Positions 21,706 to 33,900 are shown, counted from the first letter of the stretch. The stretch: DNA of 41,230 nt from Acanthamoeba lenticulata (GCA_002179805.1 NAVB01000712.1:1-41230); one strand, 5' to 3'. The notes: generated by a model not told the origin, from the letters alone. Numbers and translations are program-made.

Positions 21706-22282
21706 GTGCGCGTTTCGGTCGTTGCTGTCTTCTTCCCTGTCTTCCTTCTCCAGAGCCTGTCCTATCCTCCCGTCGTTTCTTCTTTCTCTCTCTTTCTCCC
21801 TCCTGCCCGTGTCCCTCTTCTCTCGGTGCGCTTCCCTTGAGCGGGGCTCACCGAGAGAGGATAAGTTGTAAAGATGAGCTTTGTTACCCCACATCCCATG
21901 ATGTGCTGGTGTTGTTTGTGTCTCCTTGTATTCGTTTGGGGCTGTGCATCCCCAGCCCACGCCCAACACAGTTGAGCCAAGCAAGTTGCCCTATTTTCTT
22001 CTCTTTTTCTTTTCGCAGTTGCAAGGGCTCGTCGCAGGGCGCCGTCTTGGTTGTCGTCGCCTTCGCAAGGAGAGGAAAGAGAAAGAACCACAGCAACAAG
22101 AACAGTCGCTGCACAAGGCAGCGGCGTGGCATGCAATTTTTGATGAAGAGGCGGAAAGAAAATGAAGGCACTCAGCCGGTATGTCAGAACATGGATGGAT
22201 ACTGAGGCGAAAGATAAGGCGTAATTAACAACTTGATCTTTGGATATCAAAGGGCGCTGCAGCGGAGACGGGAAGGTCAAAC
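21706..22282 (+). other. 3' flank of the four-TM gene and 5' flank of the Shk kinase gene
   Basis: These 577 nt have no supported gene. The first about 130 nt are pyrimidine-rich (CTTCC/CTCTC runs), consistent with a 3' UTR. The rest must contain the kinase promoter and leader. A short upstream non-coding exon cannot be excluded because AG dinucleotides after pyrimidine tracts occur near 22015-22040. Confidence 0.4.
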
Positions 22283-24408
22283 ATGTTTCACAGTGGGCCG
22301 CCCGAAATCGCGCCTGGTGAAATCGAAAAGCTTGGTGTTCTTGGTGATGGATCATTCGGCACCGTATTTAGGTGCGTCGTGTGCGCTTGGGCACAATTTT
22401 ATGGGTGACCGAGCTAATCTCTTGATGGTCTTTCTCTCAGGGGGCGTTGTCGATCGCAGGAAGTAGCCATCAAGGTTCTCCATCGACAAGATCTCGATGA
22501 ACATTCGCTCAATGCCTTCCGAAAAGAGGTGGAGATTGTGAGCCGCATTTTCCACCCCAACATTCTGTTGTATATGGGTGCCTGCACGATACCCGGCCAC
22601 ATGTGCATTATCACCGAGTTGATGCCGAAAGGTGACCTCGAGTCGCTTCTGCACGATGAAAGGGTACCAGCCTTAAGACTTGAACGTTACCAGCACCTCA
22701 TACAAGGCCTCTTGTGCTCACTTCTGCCCAAAAGGCAACTCTGCCGCTTGTCATGCGCATGCGAATGGCCAGGGACGCGGCCCTGGGAATGACCTGGTTG
22801 CATTCTTCCAATCCCGTATTTATTCATCGTGATCTTAAAACCTCCAACTTGCTGGTGGGTGAAGACTACAACATCAAGCTGTGCGATTTTGGGCTCAGCG
22901 TACGCTGTTGCCCACCCCTCGCGAGTACTTTTTCGTAGCGCCAATCTTACCTGCGTGTCTGTCTGCAGCAAATCAAACAAAGGGGGGAGAGTCTGCGCGA
23001 TGGTGTAGAGGGCGCCAAGGGCACGCCGTTGTGGATGGCGCCTGAGGTGATGGCGGGCGAGATCTTTAACGAGAAGGCTGACGTCTATTCCTTTGGCATC
23101 GTCCTCTGGGAGATCCTCACACGCCAGGAGCCCTTTAAAGGTACGCGACACACCCTCGTCTCTTGTCCCACTCGCTTGCTCGTCCGTGTGGCGCTAACTG
23201 TGCGGCCAACTCCTCCCACGACCTTAGAATTCGACAACTATGAAGAGTTCAGGAATGCCATCTGCAATCGCCACGTCAGGCCCGTCATCCCGCCGGGCAC
23301 GCACGCCACGCTCAAGGCCCTCATTGAGGCCTGCTGGCAGCACGACCCCACCAAGAGGTTCGGCAGCTTCGCTGGCCTTCACTCTTCCCTTTGTGAGGCA
23401 GGAGCTCATCTATGAGATTCCAGGCCTGCTTTCCCGGCCATTGTGGCGGCGCTGGAGTACATCATCGTCGACACCGGCATTCTCGACAACCATGGCCGGA
23501 AGTTGTGGAAGGACTATTTCCTCAAGAAGGTACGCCAGCTCTCCGCAGTGAGGGTCATGAGAGTCTTTTCCACTCATCAACGGAAACAACGAAAAACAAC
23601 AGGACAAGGTGGCGTGGACTGACTTTATTCGAGTCTTTTTGAACGTGATGCCCTCCAACGACGACCCGCAGACTCGCATGCTCAACGTCAATTGCCTCAA
23701 GGCGCTCCTGAGTACGCCCCAGGCGCCCAATCTCTCTTCTGCTTCTCCTCTCTCATTTTTATACCCCACAACTGTGTTGCAGTCGAGAAGGGCAGGGATC
23801 ATGAAGAAATGGTGTCCATGGAGGGCTTCGGCAACTTCCTGTCGTGGTTCGGCCCCATGTTCTCCGACCAGCTCCCGCCCCTCATGGAACGGGTAATCCG
23901 CCACTCCATTTCCTCCTCTTCCCTCTTATGTTACCCTCGCAGCCTGCTGAGCGCGCCCGTGTGTTGTTTGTTGTTTGCCACCAGATCCGATCGGTCCTGC
24001 GGAAGAGCTACTTCCACGGCGACATCAGCACCAGGGAGGCCGAGGGCCAGCTGGCCGGCAAGCAGGTAGCCCTCTCCCCCTCTTCTTCTCCAGCAGGCGA
24101 CGGACGCTCACCACGTCACCGCGACTGGTTGCGGGACCAATCAGGTGGGCACTTTCTTGGTCCGCTTCAGCACGTCGTCGCCAGGCTTCTACACGATCTC
24201 CAAGGTCGCGGCGGACGGGTCCATCCAGCACCAGAGGATCATCCACCACCCCAACCAGCCGGCGTTCTACATCAACAACAGGGCGTTTGCGTCGCTGGAG
24301 GACCTCATCAACCAGAGCGCGAGAGAGCTCAACCTGGTAAGCGCGTGCTTGGGCTCGCGTTTCTCGTCCCTCTTCATGGAGCAGAGCATCTCTGGCTACG
24401 TTCAGTAG
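22283..24408 (+). CDS. Shk-type protein kinase with C-terminal SH2 domain
   Basis: Ten predicted exons, 22283..22371, 22441..22663, 22735..22899, 22969..23140, 23228..23357, 23424..23529, 23603..23711, 23783..23892, 23985..24065 and 24145..24408, give 482 aa. The tyrosine-kinase-like catalytic domain has Gly loop GDGSFGTV (about 21-28), VAIK Lys41, HRDLKTSN with Asp137, DFGLS Asp155 and a WMAPE site, so it should be active. A helical linker follows. The SH2 domain begins at [12 protein letters not shown] and carries FLVRFS with the phosphotyrosine-binding Arg402. This kinase-then-SH2 order is that of the Dictyostelium Shk family, dual-specificity kinases acting in cortical and phagocytic signalling. 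The frame reads straight from the SH2 end to a stop (LGSRFSSLF...GYVQ); a GTAAGC there was rejected as a donor. The F-box gene starts 166 nt downstream on the same strand. Confidence 0.85.
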
Positions 24409-24574
24409 TCATCAGCCACGCGCATCTTTGTGGATTTAAAAAAACCAAAATGGGGGAAATAGACGTTTTCCTCCACCTTTTGCTTGGTACAAGAACAAGC
24501 GGCGAAACGTCTTTTCATCTTTGCTGCTGCTCAATAATCACTCATCTCGCGGCCGCGTTTGGCATCTCAAGGCA

Positions 24575-26976
24575 ATGCAAGCGGAGGGACCCACCGCGCT
24601 CCACGTCAACGATTTGCCAGGTGTGTAGCTGTTCGAGTTGCTGAGCCGGTTGCAGTTGCTCACCACGCTTGTTGCCGATGCGGACACAGATGAGACGTTG
24701 CTCGCAGTGCTCCAGTGCCTCACACCGCAAGAGCTCTTGACCGCGGAGCTCGTGTGCCAGCGTTGGCGCGAGGTGGCGACGACTCACCACAAGGTTCTCT
24801 GGGGACCCCTCTTTGCGTCGTCTCCCTTCACGCACTGGTGGCAGCCCTACCGCCCTTCACGCGACTTCATCGCCCTCAAGGGTACATACACATACACTTC
24901 TTTCCTTTCCTCGCGTGCCTGGCCTGCTCACCAGAGCCGGTCACGCACGAACAGAGGCTAAGGGGGACAAGCCTGCGCGGGAGCTCGACTACAAGTGGGA
25001 GTACCTCACCAAGAGCCGATGCACGGAGCGATGGCTCAAGTTTGCGTCGTTCCGGCGCGTCGGTCGTGGCGTACGCGCTCCTCCTCACCTCTCCCGCACC
25101 ATTCACACAAAGGCTTCAGCTGACCAACCAACCCACCATCCGTCCCCTCCAACCGGGCTGCGCGTGGGGTCCATTCCAGCTCCGGGACCACAGCGAGGAC
25201 TACGGACGCGTCGTCCGGTGGTCCCGCAACGAAGCGACCGGCGGCGGACTAGGACCCGTGCGTGGCCTCACCGCCTCCTCCCTCTCTGCTCTGCGCTTGC
25301 CTCGAGGCACTGACTCGCCGTGGCGACGATCCTCGTGATCAGGCCCGCATCGCCATCCGCGCGTTGCTGGTGGGCGGCAGCGGCGTCGGCTGCTACACGC
25401 TGGCGTCGGCCCTGGGCCGGCTGTACCCGGGCGTGTGCATCTCGCTAGAGCAGGGCTCCATGGACGTGCTGCGGAACCCGCTGTCGTCGGTCCAGCTGGT
25501 CATCACGCGTGAGGAGCAGGTCGAGGCCGAGGCGCTGCTCAACTACCGGCGCGAGGTGGGCGGGACGCCCTTCACCTTTGGTTCGCTGCCTCTCGAGCTG
25601 GAGCTCGAGGTGGCCGACGTCCTGTCCGTCGTCGAGGGCCGGAGCGAGCTCATCCGCAACGAGCTCTTTGAGAGCGTGCGCCCGACTGTGGTCCTCGCGG
25701 CCTTCTCGCTCGAGAACTTTCGCTCCTTCAACCAGCTGCGCGAGACCGTGCTCCCGGCCGTGCGGGCCCGCTTCAACGACCTGCCCATCCTGCTGGTGGG
25801 CACCAAGCAGGACACGAGGGGCGCGCACTACCAGTTTGCCGACGAGCCCGACCAGCTGCACTACTTTGTCAGCTCGGCGAGTCCCAGCTATCAGCAAGGC
25901 CTCGAGTTGGCCCACACCGTGGGCGCCAAGAACTACACCGAGTGCTCGATCCTGACGCGCGAGGGCTTGAGCATGGTGGTGAGCCAGGCCGCCGAGCTCG
26001 GTACGCGCGCATGCGGCCATTGCACAGCACAGGAGACTGAGACCGCATCCATGCTGACCCCGCCCACCCATGGGTGACGCTCGCGCAGGAGTGCGGCACA
26101 TGCTGCAGTTCTTTGCGCGAACAGACCTTGAGAGCCGACCACGAGGCCTGCAGTGGGAGGGACAGGATGACGAGCAGGCCGAGGTTCACGAGAGCATCCT
26201 CTGCAACGGATGCGGGGTACGTCCCATGCTGCATCTCGCCGGGGCGGCACCATGATTCACACACCCTTTTCTGTTCTTCCTCTCTCTCTCTTGATCGGCA
26301 GGTGGGGCCAGTCGTGGGCAACTGCTACAAGTGCGATACGTGCCTCGACTACCACCTGTGCGAGGCCTGCTTCCGGAGCAAGCCGCACAACCCGGCCCAC
26401 ACATTCAAACTGTGGCACACCAAGAAGAAGCGCTTCATCAAAAGGTGCGCGCGACGTCACAGCGCAAGCGAGGAGCTTCGGTGTAACTAACATAAACCGA
26501 CACCATCACCGGGTCACAGACACACGCGACAGACGACGTCGTTTCGGGAGGGCTTCCGGCACAAGAGCTCCTTCACCGAAGAGGAGCCCGACAGCAGCGT
26601 CGACGAGGGAAGTGCCGCCGCTGAGCGAGAAGGATCCTCGCAGGACGAAGCCGAGCAGGTCTTGACGCTCAGCCCACAGGTCCAGGCAAGCCGAGAGGCG
26701 GAGGTTCGCAGGGAAAAGGAGGAGATCAAAAAGAAGGGCCGCGAGTCGTTCGAACGGACGGGCCTGGCTAACAGCTGGAAGGAAAGCGTGGAGGACATCT
26801 TTCGCATGTTCTCCAAGTCGCCCGACTCGAAGGCCAAGCGCAAGCGCACCTCTTCCTCCTCATCTTCCTCATCTTCCTCGGACGGCGAGGATCTCGCTAC
26901 GACCACCACCCGCTCGTCTTCAAGTCCCGACACGGAGGTGCCGCCAACCAACAAAAAGCAGCGGACGGACGAGTAA
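24575..26976 (+). CDS. F-box / degenerate Rho-family GTPase / ZZ zinc-finger protein
   Basis: Eight predicted exons, 24575..24620, 24690..24881, 24955..25070, 25120..25257, 25343..26000, 26089..26216, 26302..26444 and 26520..26976, give 625 aa. An F-box lies at about 13-55 (LPDETLLAVLQCLTPQELL), created by splicing exon 1 to 2. About 165-384 form a Rho-like GTPase fold: strand LLVGGSGVGCYTL at the P-loop, where the invariant Lys is Cys181; no DTAGQE switch-II motif; a conserved guanine-specificity motif GTKQD; and the Rho-type ECSILTREGL. About 415-460 form a ZZ zinc finger (VHESILCNGCG...CYKCDTCLDYHLCEACF). The tail is charged, with a Ser run and a basic end KKQRTDE. The expected role is substrate adaptor of an SCF ubiquitin ligase with a nucleotide-binding-dead Rho module; this is inference. 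The acceptor of exon 4 could instead be at about 25183. Confidence 0.75.
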
Positions 26977-27090
26977 GAGGCGACCAAGAGAGGGATGATG
27001 ACGCTGATGAAGCTCTTCTTCTTCTTGTTCTTCTGTTGCGGACACCGAAAAGAGCAGCAAGCTTGGCCAGCCCGCAAGTGCTGGGCCAGC

Positions 27091-30000
27091 TCACCAGTAG
27101 CGAGACCAGCCAAAGACGCCGCGCGGGATCATCTCCGGGACGAACTTGGTGAGGCGCTGCCACAGGACGGGCGAGACGCCGTCGTAGACCATGCCGCCCA
27201 CCTGCTGGATCCGCTCGGGCATGGCCCACCGCAGGCTCCGCAAGAAGCGCGCCTTTTGGCCTGTGCACGCCATGGGCGGTCAGGTCACTTCGACGAAACA
27301 TGTGCAATGAAGGCGTGTGTACCCAGCAAGGGCGCATACTTGATCACGAAGGGGACCAATACGGCCCACCTTTCCGCCGAAGTCGACTTCCAGACCTTGC
27401 GCGTCTGCGGACATTCGCCGGGAGTGAGGAATGAGGCACGCAAGCGCAGGGCGGCATCAAAGGTACCAGCTTGCGGGTGATCTTTGGGTTGAAGTACTTC
27501 TTGGGGACGTGGTTGATGTACCGCTCTTCATAATCCAAGTGCTCGACCAGGTGCTTGGCGAGGGCCGGCAGCTTGGCCTTGATGTCTTGCACGGCCTGTT
27601 TGTTGTTGGTTTGGAACGGAAGTGAGTCACCGGTTGGCGCATGGGGACATGTGGACAGCACGCACGCTGGCGCGCTCGCCCTGATCCTCCGAGTGAAGCA
27701 CGAGCTCGACTGCGCTGGCGGCTTCCGCCAACAGCTGCTCTCCTTCGTGGTGCTCCTGCTCGTTGTGAAGCCCAACCCTCTCGTCAACATAGGCAACAGG
27801 CGGGATTCCATCGACCACAAGGACGGACCTTTGCCACGAACCGGCAGAAGCCGGGGAAGTATCCGTTGATGATGGGGTAGAGGATCTCCTCCTCGTGCTT
27901 TGAATGCTCCTCGTGCATGAGGTTGATGCTCTTGAAAAGGCGGATGAACAGGACCACGCTCCTGTCGTCATCTGCGTTCAGGAAGCGGCCACGACTGCAC
28001 AGAAGAAGAAAGGGCGATGAGCCGGCTGAACTGTACACCAACAAAGCAGGGGCGCGCGAGTACCGCTCCATCTTCCTGATGGCTCTGCGGAGGGCAAAGT
28101 GGATGACCTTCATGAAGGACAGCGGGCCCCACTTCTCGTTGGGCACGAAGAGGTCGGCGCGCTTCTGGAGGAGGACCAGCGTGTGCAGGGCGCACATGGC
28201 CACCACAAAGGTGACCTGGATGACGGCCAGCCAGCTCAGCGCCTTCAGCAGGTCAGTCTCGACCCACTGGTAATAGTCGATGTTGACCATGGCCAGCGTG
28301 GCCAGTGGGAACGTGTAGCCCCAGTAGCTCATCTCGAACCTGTTGCGCCCAAAGTAGTGGTTGACGGTCATCCAGGCCAGCACCATGTAGATGCTCATCG
28401 CGGCGTAGTAGAGGACCCTGGAGGTTTGCCAAGATGAGCCGCCCGGGCGCAGAGTGGAGAATGGGGGGAACGGGGCGAGGGTACCGAGGGTAGTAGTCTA
28501 GCACCCACGGGTTGCAGTGGCAGTCGGCGGCCTTGATGGCCACGTAAGCGCTGCAGGCCACCGACATGGCGGCCAGCCAGACAAACAGGGACGACGTCAT
28601 CCTGTCGTCTGTGTCGTGGCCTCTTATGTTAACGCCGGCGAGACAAGAAAGGGGATAGATCTCATCTCATGATGAGGTGGGAGGAACAGACCCATGGCCT
28701 CGCGCGTGGTGACACGGAGGATGGACATGACGAAGAGCGGGATCCAGTACAGCATGGCGAAGCCATACCAGAGCCAGGCCACCTCATCGTAGCCGTCGTC
28801 AAGGCTGGGCGCCACGAGAGCCGCCACCAGGTTGCCCACGACGGGAATCATCCAGTTGGGGTTGATGGTCTCGATGTAGTGCGGCACCAGAGTCCAGCGC
28901 CCGACCGCCATCACGCCCAGCAGGAGCTGCGTCGGCGCCGCTATCCACTGCAATCGAGAATAATGAATGGATCGAAATGACAAGACGGGCTGGGCAGCCG
29001 GCGTACAAAGAGGACTTTGGCAAGGTCGTTGTGATCGCTCTCGATCAGGAAGGACATCAGCAAAATGTTGATCGTGATCGCCGAGAAGAAGGGTCCCTGC
29101 ACTGGGGGGCTGAAGCGTCAGGCTCAGGGTGTCAAATTCGAATTTGTTGGAAAAGAAGGCGTACCTGGGCAGTCCCACTCGGTAGCCACCTTGCGCGGGT
29201 AGAGGAACATCTTGACGACGTACACCAAGGCGATCAAAACCGCCAGCAGCGCTCCCGCAATGCCAAAGGTCGCCCACCAGCCCTTGCCCGTCCCGGCAAA
29301 GACGGCATCGCACACACGCCTGACGCCCCGTGGTGAGTTGGGGGGTTGTTCACAAGCGAGGAGGGCGGCGAGTCGAACCAGGCGACAGCCATGCCCAGGA
29401 CGCCCATGGGCACGCCCATGTAGGTGATCTTCATGTTCCTGACGGGGTTCCACTCGTAGCGGATGTCCTCCTCGGTGTGCGGGGTGCCCCGCACGCTGCG
29501 TCGCTGGTGGACCCTGCGGCCGCTGGTGGGATCCGGGCGGTTGAACTCCTGGGCCTTGTTGATGAGGCTCATGATCTCCTTGACCTCCTTCTCCTTGAAC
29601 TTGGGCTCAAAGGCCAGCTGCTTCCTCCCGTCGAGGAGCTTGCCCTCCCAGAGCTTGTGGCCCAGCCCCCGGTAGGACGGCTGCTCGCCAAGCTTCTTGT
29701 CCTCGGCTTCGAGGTCGGACCAGCCTTCCTGCTCCTCGTCGCGATCGGCTTCCTTGCCTTTGTCCTTGCCGTCACCGGACTTGTTCTTCTCCGTCATCTC
29801 GGTACCGTCCTTCTCCTTCTTCTCGCGCGGCCCTCCTCCGCCGGCAGAGTTGTCAAAGTAGGTGAAGATCTTGAGCACAATCACTTTCTGAGGAGAAGGC
29901 GTGAGTCAGGCATCACAAAAAATGAGAAACCAAAGAGGCTCAGGAAAGGCACCTCGCTGAGCCAGTCCCATAGGTCGGAGCAGATGGGCCATGACCGCTC

Positions 30001-30778
30001 CTCGCTGAGCGCTTCGTCCATCTCGCCATGGGCGTCCTCACAGATGTCGAAGACGCGAGGGCTGACGATCTTCAGCCACACGGCCATCTGCTCGCCACCC
30101 CAGGCCGCCGTTCAGGTTGTGGACTTGTTCAACTCAACGACTAGGTGGAAGGCACGTATCATACCTCGAACATCGTGCAACCGGCACAGAACCCAAACAC
30201 GCCCTGTAGTTGTTGTTGGAGGCCATATGTGTGTTGGCCACGAGGCGAGGTGAAGCTTATGGTTGGGGAATGGACGTGCCTCCATGCCGGCGGCGATGAG
30301 CAACGCGCCGAGAACACACTGGGCGGTGATGATGAACCCGTCCCCGTCGCCCTGTCCGTACTTGGTTTCCGCTCCAACGAAGAGGAAGAGCGTGGCGAGG
30401 CCGGAGAACATGATGCCGCACAGAGCGGCGAACTGCTTGGGAGGACCGGGCACGAGCTGTGGCCTGAAGTAGAAAGAGAACAGCTCGGCAATGGTGCCCT
30501 GGATAGAGGCTCTTCCTCCTGCCACAAACCTTGCTCCCGCCAGAGATTTCGGTCAGTCTAAGTCAAACACCACAAGGCGGACCCCCTGAGTACCTGAGGA
30601 TGAAGTCGGCAGTCATGCCAGCAATAGCATAGCGCATAATCTCATTGTGGCGGAAGATGATGCCCAGGATGCACACGGCTACCACTTGGAGAGCGGTGAA
30701 GCGCGCATTGACCGCGTTAACGTTGGCAGGGAACCAGAACAGTGGCCCACTCCACGCCTTGGGGTTGCCGCAAAACAT
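27091..30778 (-). CDS. DUF4395 - SLAC1/TDT channel - hemerythrin-like fusion protein
   Basis: Fifteen predicted exons give 920 aa: complement(27091..27260, 27323..27404, 27467..27595, 27666..27779, 27829..27994, 28064..28417, 28485..28608, 28692..28947, 29007..29101, 29165..29319, 29379..29887, 29953..30087, 30165..30203, 30280..30529, 30594..30778). About 1-165 match the membrane domain DUF4395 (NPKAW...VNARFTALQ; KQFAALCGIMFSG; FGFCAGCTMF). About 205-350 are a Lys/Glu-rich linker. About 354-690 form a ten-helix-type SLAC1/tellurite-dicarboxylate transporter (VGNLVAALVAP...DEVAWLWYGFA; MSYWGYTFPLATLAM). About 712-840 form a hemerythrin-like HHE domain (HEEHSKHEEEIL, LHNEQEHHEGEQLL, LVEHLDYEERY), with an associated C-terminal region (RWAMPERIQQVGGMVYDGV...). 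An anion channel with a di-iron or redox/gas sensor is a plausible reading. One junction needs a GC-AG intron. Confidence 0.75.
30204..30279 (-). other. Predicted GC-AG intron in the DUF4395 domain
   Basis: The exon ends ATGGAG, followed by GCACGT; the acceptor is CTACAG before GGCGTGTTT. This 76-nt intron is phase 0 and restores the DUF4395 end MEGVFGFCAGC. No GT donor nearby keeps that frame. Confidence 0.6.
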
Positions 30779-30992
30779 GGTGCGTGAGACCTCTCTCTTG
30801 TCCTCCTCTTCCACTATCTTGGCGAGTTGTTAGCCAAGCCCGGCAACGGTTCGAGTCACGCCAACACGTCGACACCGGTCCCAGGGACAAAAGAGGAATT
30901 CGAAACGTTTCTGTTTTCCTTCCTTTTAAGGTTACACTGGAACATTTTAGGTGACATACTCAATCATGTCCTTAACAAGGGAGTGCTACAAG
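30779..30992 (-). promoter_or_regulatory. Gap upstream of the DUF4395-SLAC1-hemerythrin gene
   Basis: These 214 nt lie between the start at 30778 and the stop of the RasGEF gene. The coding frame stays open upstream to about 30832 without an ATG, so a short upstream coding exon remains possible; otherwise this is promoter and 5' leader. Confidence 0.35.
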
Positions 30993-33900
30993 CTAGCTGT
31001 CCTGGGAGCTCTGGCCGAAGAGACCACGAATGGTGCTGGAGAAGGAAGAGGAAGAAAAGAGGCCCACACCCGAGGAGGAGCCGCCGCCCGAAGGAGGCGA
31101 CGGCCCGCGCATGGTGGTGACGAGGCTCCGCGGCTCACACTCGAGCGACAGCTGGTAGAGCCGGTCTTCGGCCTCTCGGCTCCGGCCGGCCCCGAGCTCG
31201 TGCTCGGCAGCGGCGAAGGAGGCCTCCAGGAAGTCGCGCACCTTGGGCAACGGCTCAAAGGCAAAGGGCTTCCGCTGGAAGTTGATGAGGTCCACAATGG
31301 CCACCGCCACTCGCCTTCGCTTCTCGAAGTTGATGATGGTGCCCGCCGTGTCCTCGCCGACGGCAAACTCGTTGGCGTTGCCCTCCTCGATGAAGGTGAG
31401 ATCGCTCAGGTAGACTCCTGCGCGATGCAGACAACAACAACAACAGGTTTGTTGCGTCAGCTATCTACTTCTACTTCTTCAAGAAGGCCTCGCGGCTTCA
31501 CGGTACCGAGGTAAGGGAGGCACGGGGGCTCGGCCCGCTTGACAGCGTCGCGGTAGGCCTTGTAGTTGCCCACGCTAAAGGCCGCAAACTCCTCGTGGGC
31601 GGCCTTGGCCCTCTGGGGCATTGCCTCCCACGTGCGCTGTTGTGGTGGCCCACCAACACCAACACCACCGCAAACACACATGGACCGTCAGTCGCGCGCA
31701 GAGTCCACGGCGTGCGAGCACAAGGAACGCGTGCCCTCAGGCGATGGATGGGTGACGAGTAGAGGGCCGCCACGATCTCCATCATTCCGTTAAAGTTCTG
31801 GATCTTCTGGCACTCGACGGCCACGTTGACAAAGAAGCTCATCACCCGACTTCGCTGGGCCACGTCCTTCTCGCGCAGGATCCGTAAAATCACACAGGAG
31901 CTCATCTGGCGATGATGGGCCATCGTGAGTCTTGCGGGCCTCCTCCTGGACAATCGCCCCATATGGGCCACGAAGGAGAGGATGAAGGAGAGGTACCAGA
32001 TTGAACCGTCGGACCAGCTCCAGCACGTTCGGGGCGCTCTCCTGCTGCTTGCTCCACCTCTGAGGTTGACGGCACCGAGAGCGCGTGAGCCGAGGTCCGG
32101 ACAAATGCCGAGCCTCGCGAATAGGTGTACGCACCAGATCGAGGCACTCGATGGGCTGGATCTTCTTGTAGAAGGTAAACTCGGAGAGGGTCATCTGGCG
32201 CGCCAGCTCGGCGGGGTGCAGGTCCGTGAAGTCCTTGATCAGCACGGGCGGCTTGATTGGTTTCGGCACATCACCCACCGACACCATCGACAGCTCTTGG
32301 TCGACGGCCTGCACCAGTCCGGGCAAGGTCAGCGGGCCTCTTTCTTTGGCCTTAGACGCAGATGATAGCGAGCGCGCATGGGCACCTTGCGCGAGATCAT
32401 GTAGAGGAGCTTGTGGGCAGGCTTGGTGAAGTGCGGGTCGGTGGCCAGCTTGTCCGTCAGGAACTGGTTGAGGCGCATCTGACGCGCATCGAGCCCATCA
32501 AAGTCGTACCAGTAGTTCTCCACCCACGTTTTGACCACAAACCAGATTCTGCGCGCATTGTTTGTTTTTATGGGTTCGTGAGCTTTATCCAGCAGCACTT
32601 GGTGATGGGCGACACTGGCCAAGAAGGGAGAGGGGACGCACTTGCTTCGGATGGTGAGCTTGTAGAGCTCCCAGTCGTCCTTTGATCTCCCTCGGCGGAG
32701 CCACTTCGGGATCGCATATCTGGCCAATGATGAGGCGCTGGAACGATGGAAAACGGAAGGGAAAACCAAAAGAAGATGTACCGGAGCACCAGGAGGTCGA
32801 TGAGCTCGTCGGGTGAGGAAAAGGAGTGGAGGGTGAGCAGGAACGACTGCACGAAGAAGGGATCGTGGCCTTGATCGCCAGTCAAATGCTCGACCAGCTT
32901 GGTCAGCGTTCTGTCGACACAACACATGCATGGGTGGGTGGGCGGTTTAAGGGAGAGGTCTGGTACCAGTCTCGTGAAAAGGAGATTGGAGGCGGGGGGG
33001 GGGGCGTACCCTCCGATCAGAGACCCATCAGTGCCGTATCGGCTGTTGGAGTCGTTGTCTGGCTCGGCGAATGGATACGGCCAGTCGGCCTCACTGGCGA
33101 CCACCGGCCAGTTAGTTCTCCAGCCCTGCGGTCTCCAGGAGGAAGAGAGTACGCACCTGACGTCCTCCTCCTCTTCCTCCCCCGCGTCCTGGTCTCCACC
33201 TCCAGCGCCTTCAGTGGCCTGGTCGGCGGCAAGAGTCTCGGCCTCGGCCTCGGCCTCGGCGTCGAAGATCCATTGGTGGTGGAGGACGAAGTGGGACGTG
33301 AGCCGGTTGACCAGGTGGATCGTGTCGATGTTGGCCATCACCTCGCCCGCTTTGAACAGCAGCGTGGGTCCCACGACCGTGGCCAGCGCCTGCATGCGTA
33401 CATGGGGTTCAGTGACATGCAAGCATACCAGCGCCAGCGATCGCCAGACACACAGCGCCACAAGAACGAGATCGATCGTACGGCGATGTTCATGCGGTTG
33501 ATGTGCTCATACTGGTACACGAGCGCCCAGAACTCCACCAGCCGCCGCAGGGTGGCGCGGTTCACCACTGGGAGCTGCTGCACGAGGCCCTTGATGCCCC
33601 ACAGGACTGCGTCGCTCTGCACGCGCAGAGACCAGCCCAACGCGTCATGATCCATCCAGAGGGGAGGGAGGGGGCACCGGCACACGAGTGGGGTGAGCGG
33701 CTGCACCTCTTCGCTGCTATCATCGCCTTGCTGGCAGACCTCCATCCATTGGTCATACAGCTCGGCGGTGAGGAGCGGCTCGGGCAGCTCACGCAGGAAG
33801 GCCTTGAGCAGGTTGGCCACGTTGTTGACGTTCTTCTCGCCGCTAAAGTCGATCGGCTCACCTGCTCGTGTTGTCCCCTCCCCCCCCCCGCGTCGTTGGC

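Noticed and set aside
20809..21984. 391-codon minus-strand frame opposite the four-TM gene
   Set aside because: It is an Ala/Val/Thr-rich echo of the Gly/Tyr repeat and third-position GC bias, with no domain and no start context.
22283..26976. Kinase and F-box protein as one gene
   Set aside because: The kinase frame runs from the SH2 domain to a stop at 24408 in a sensible C-terminus, and a new ATG with a perfect F-box begins at 24575.
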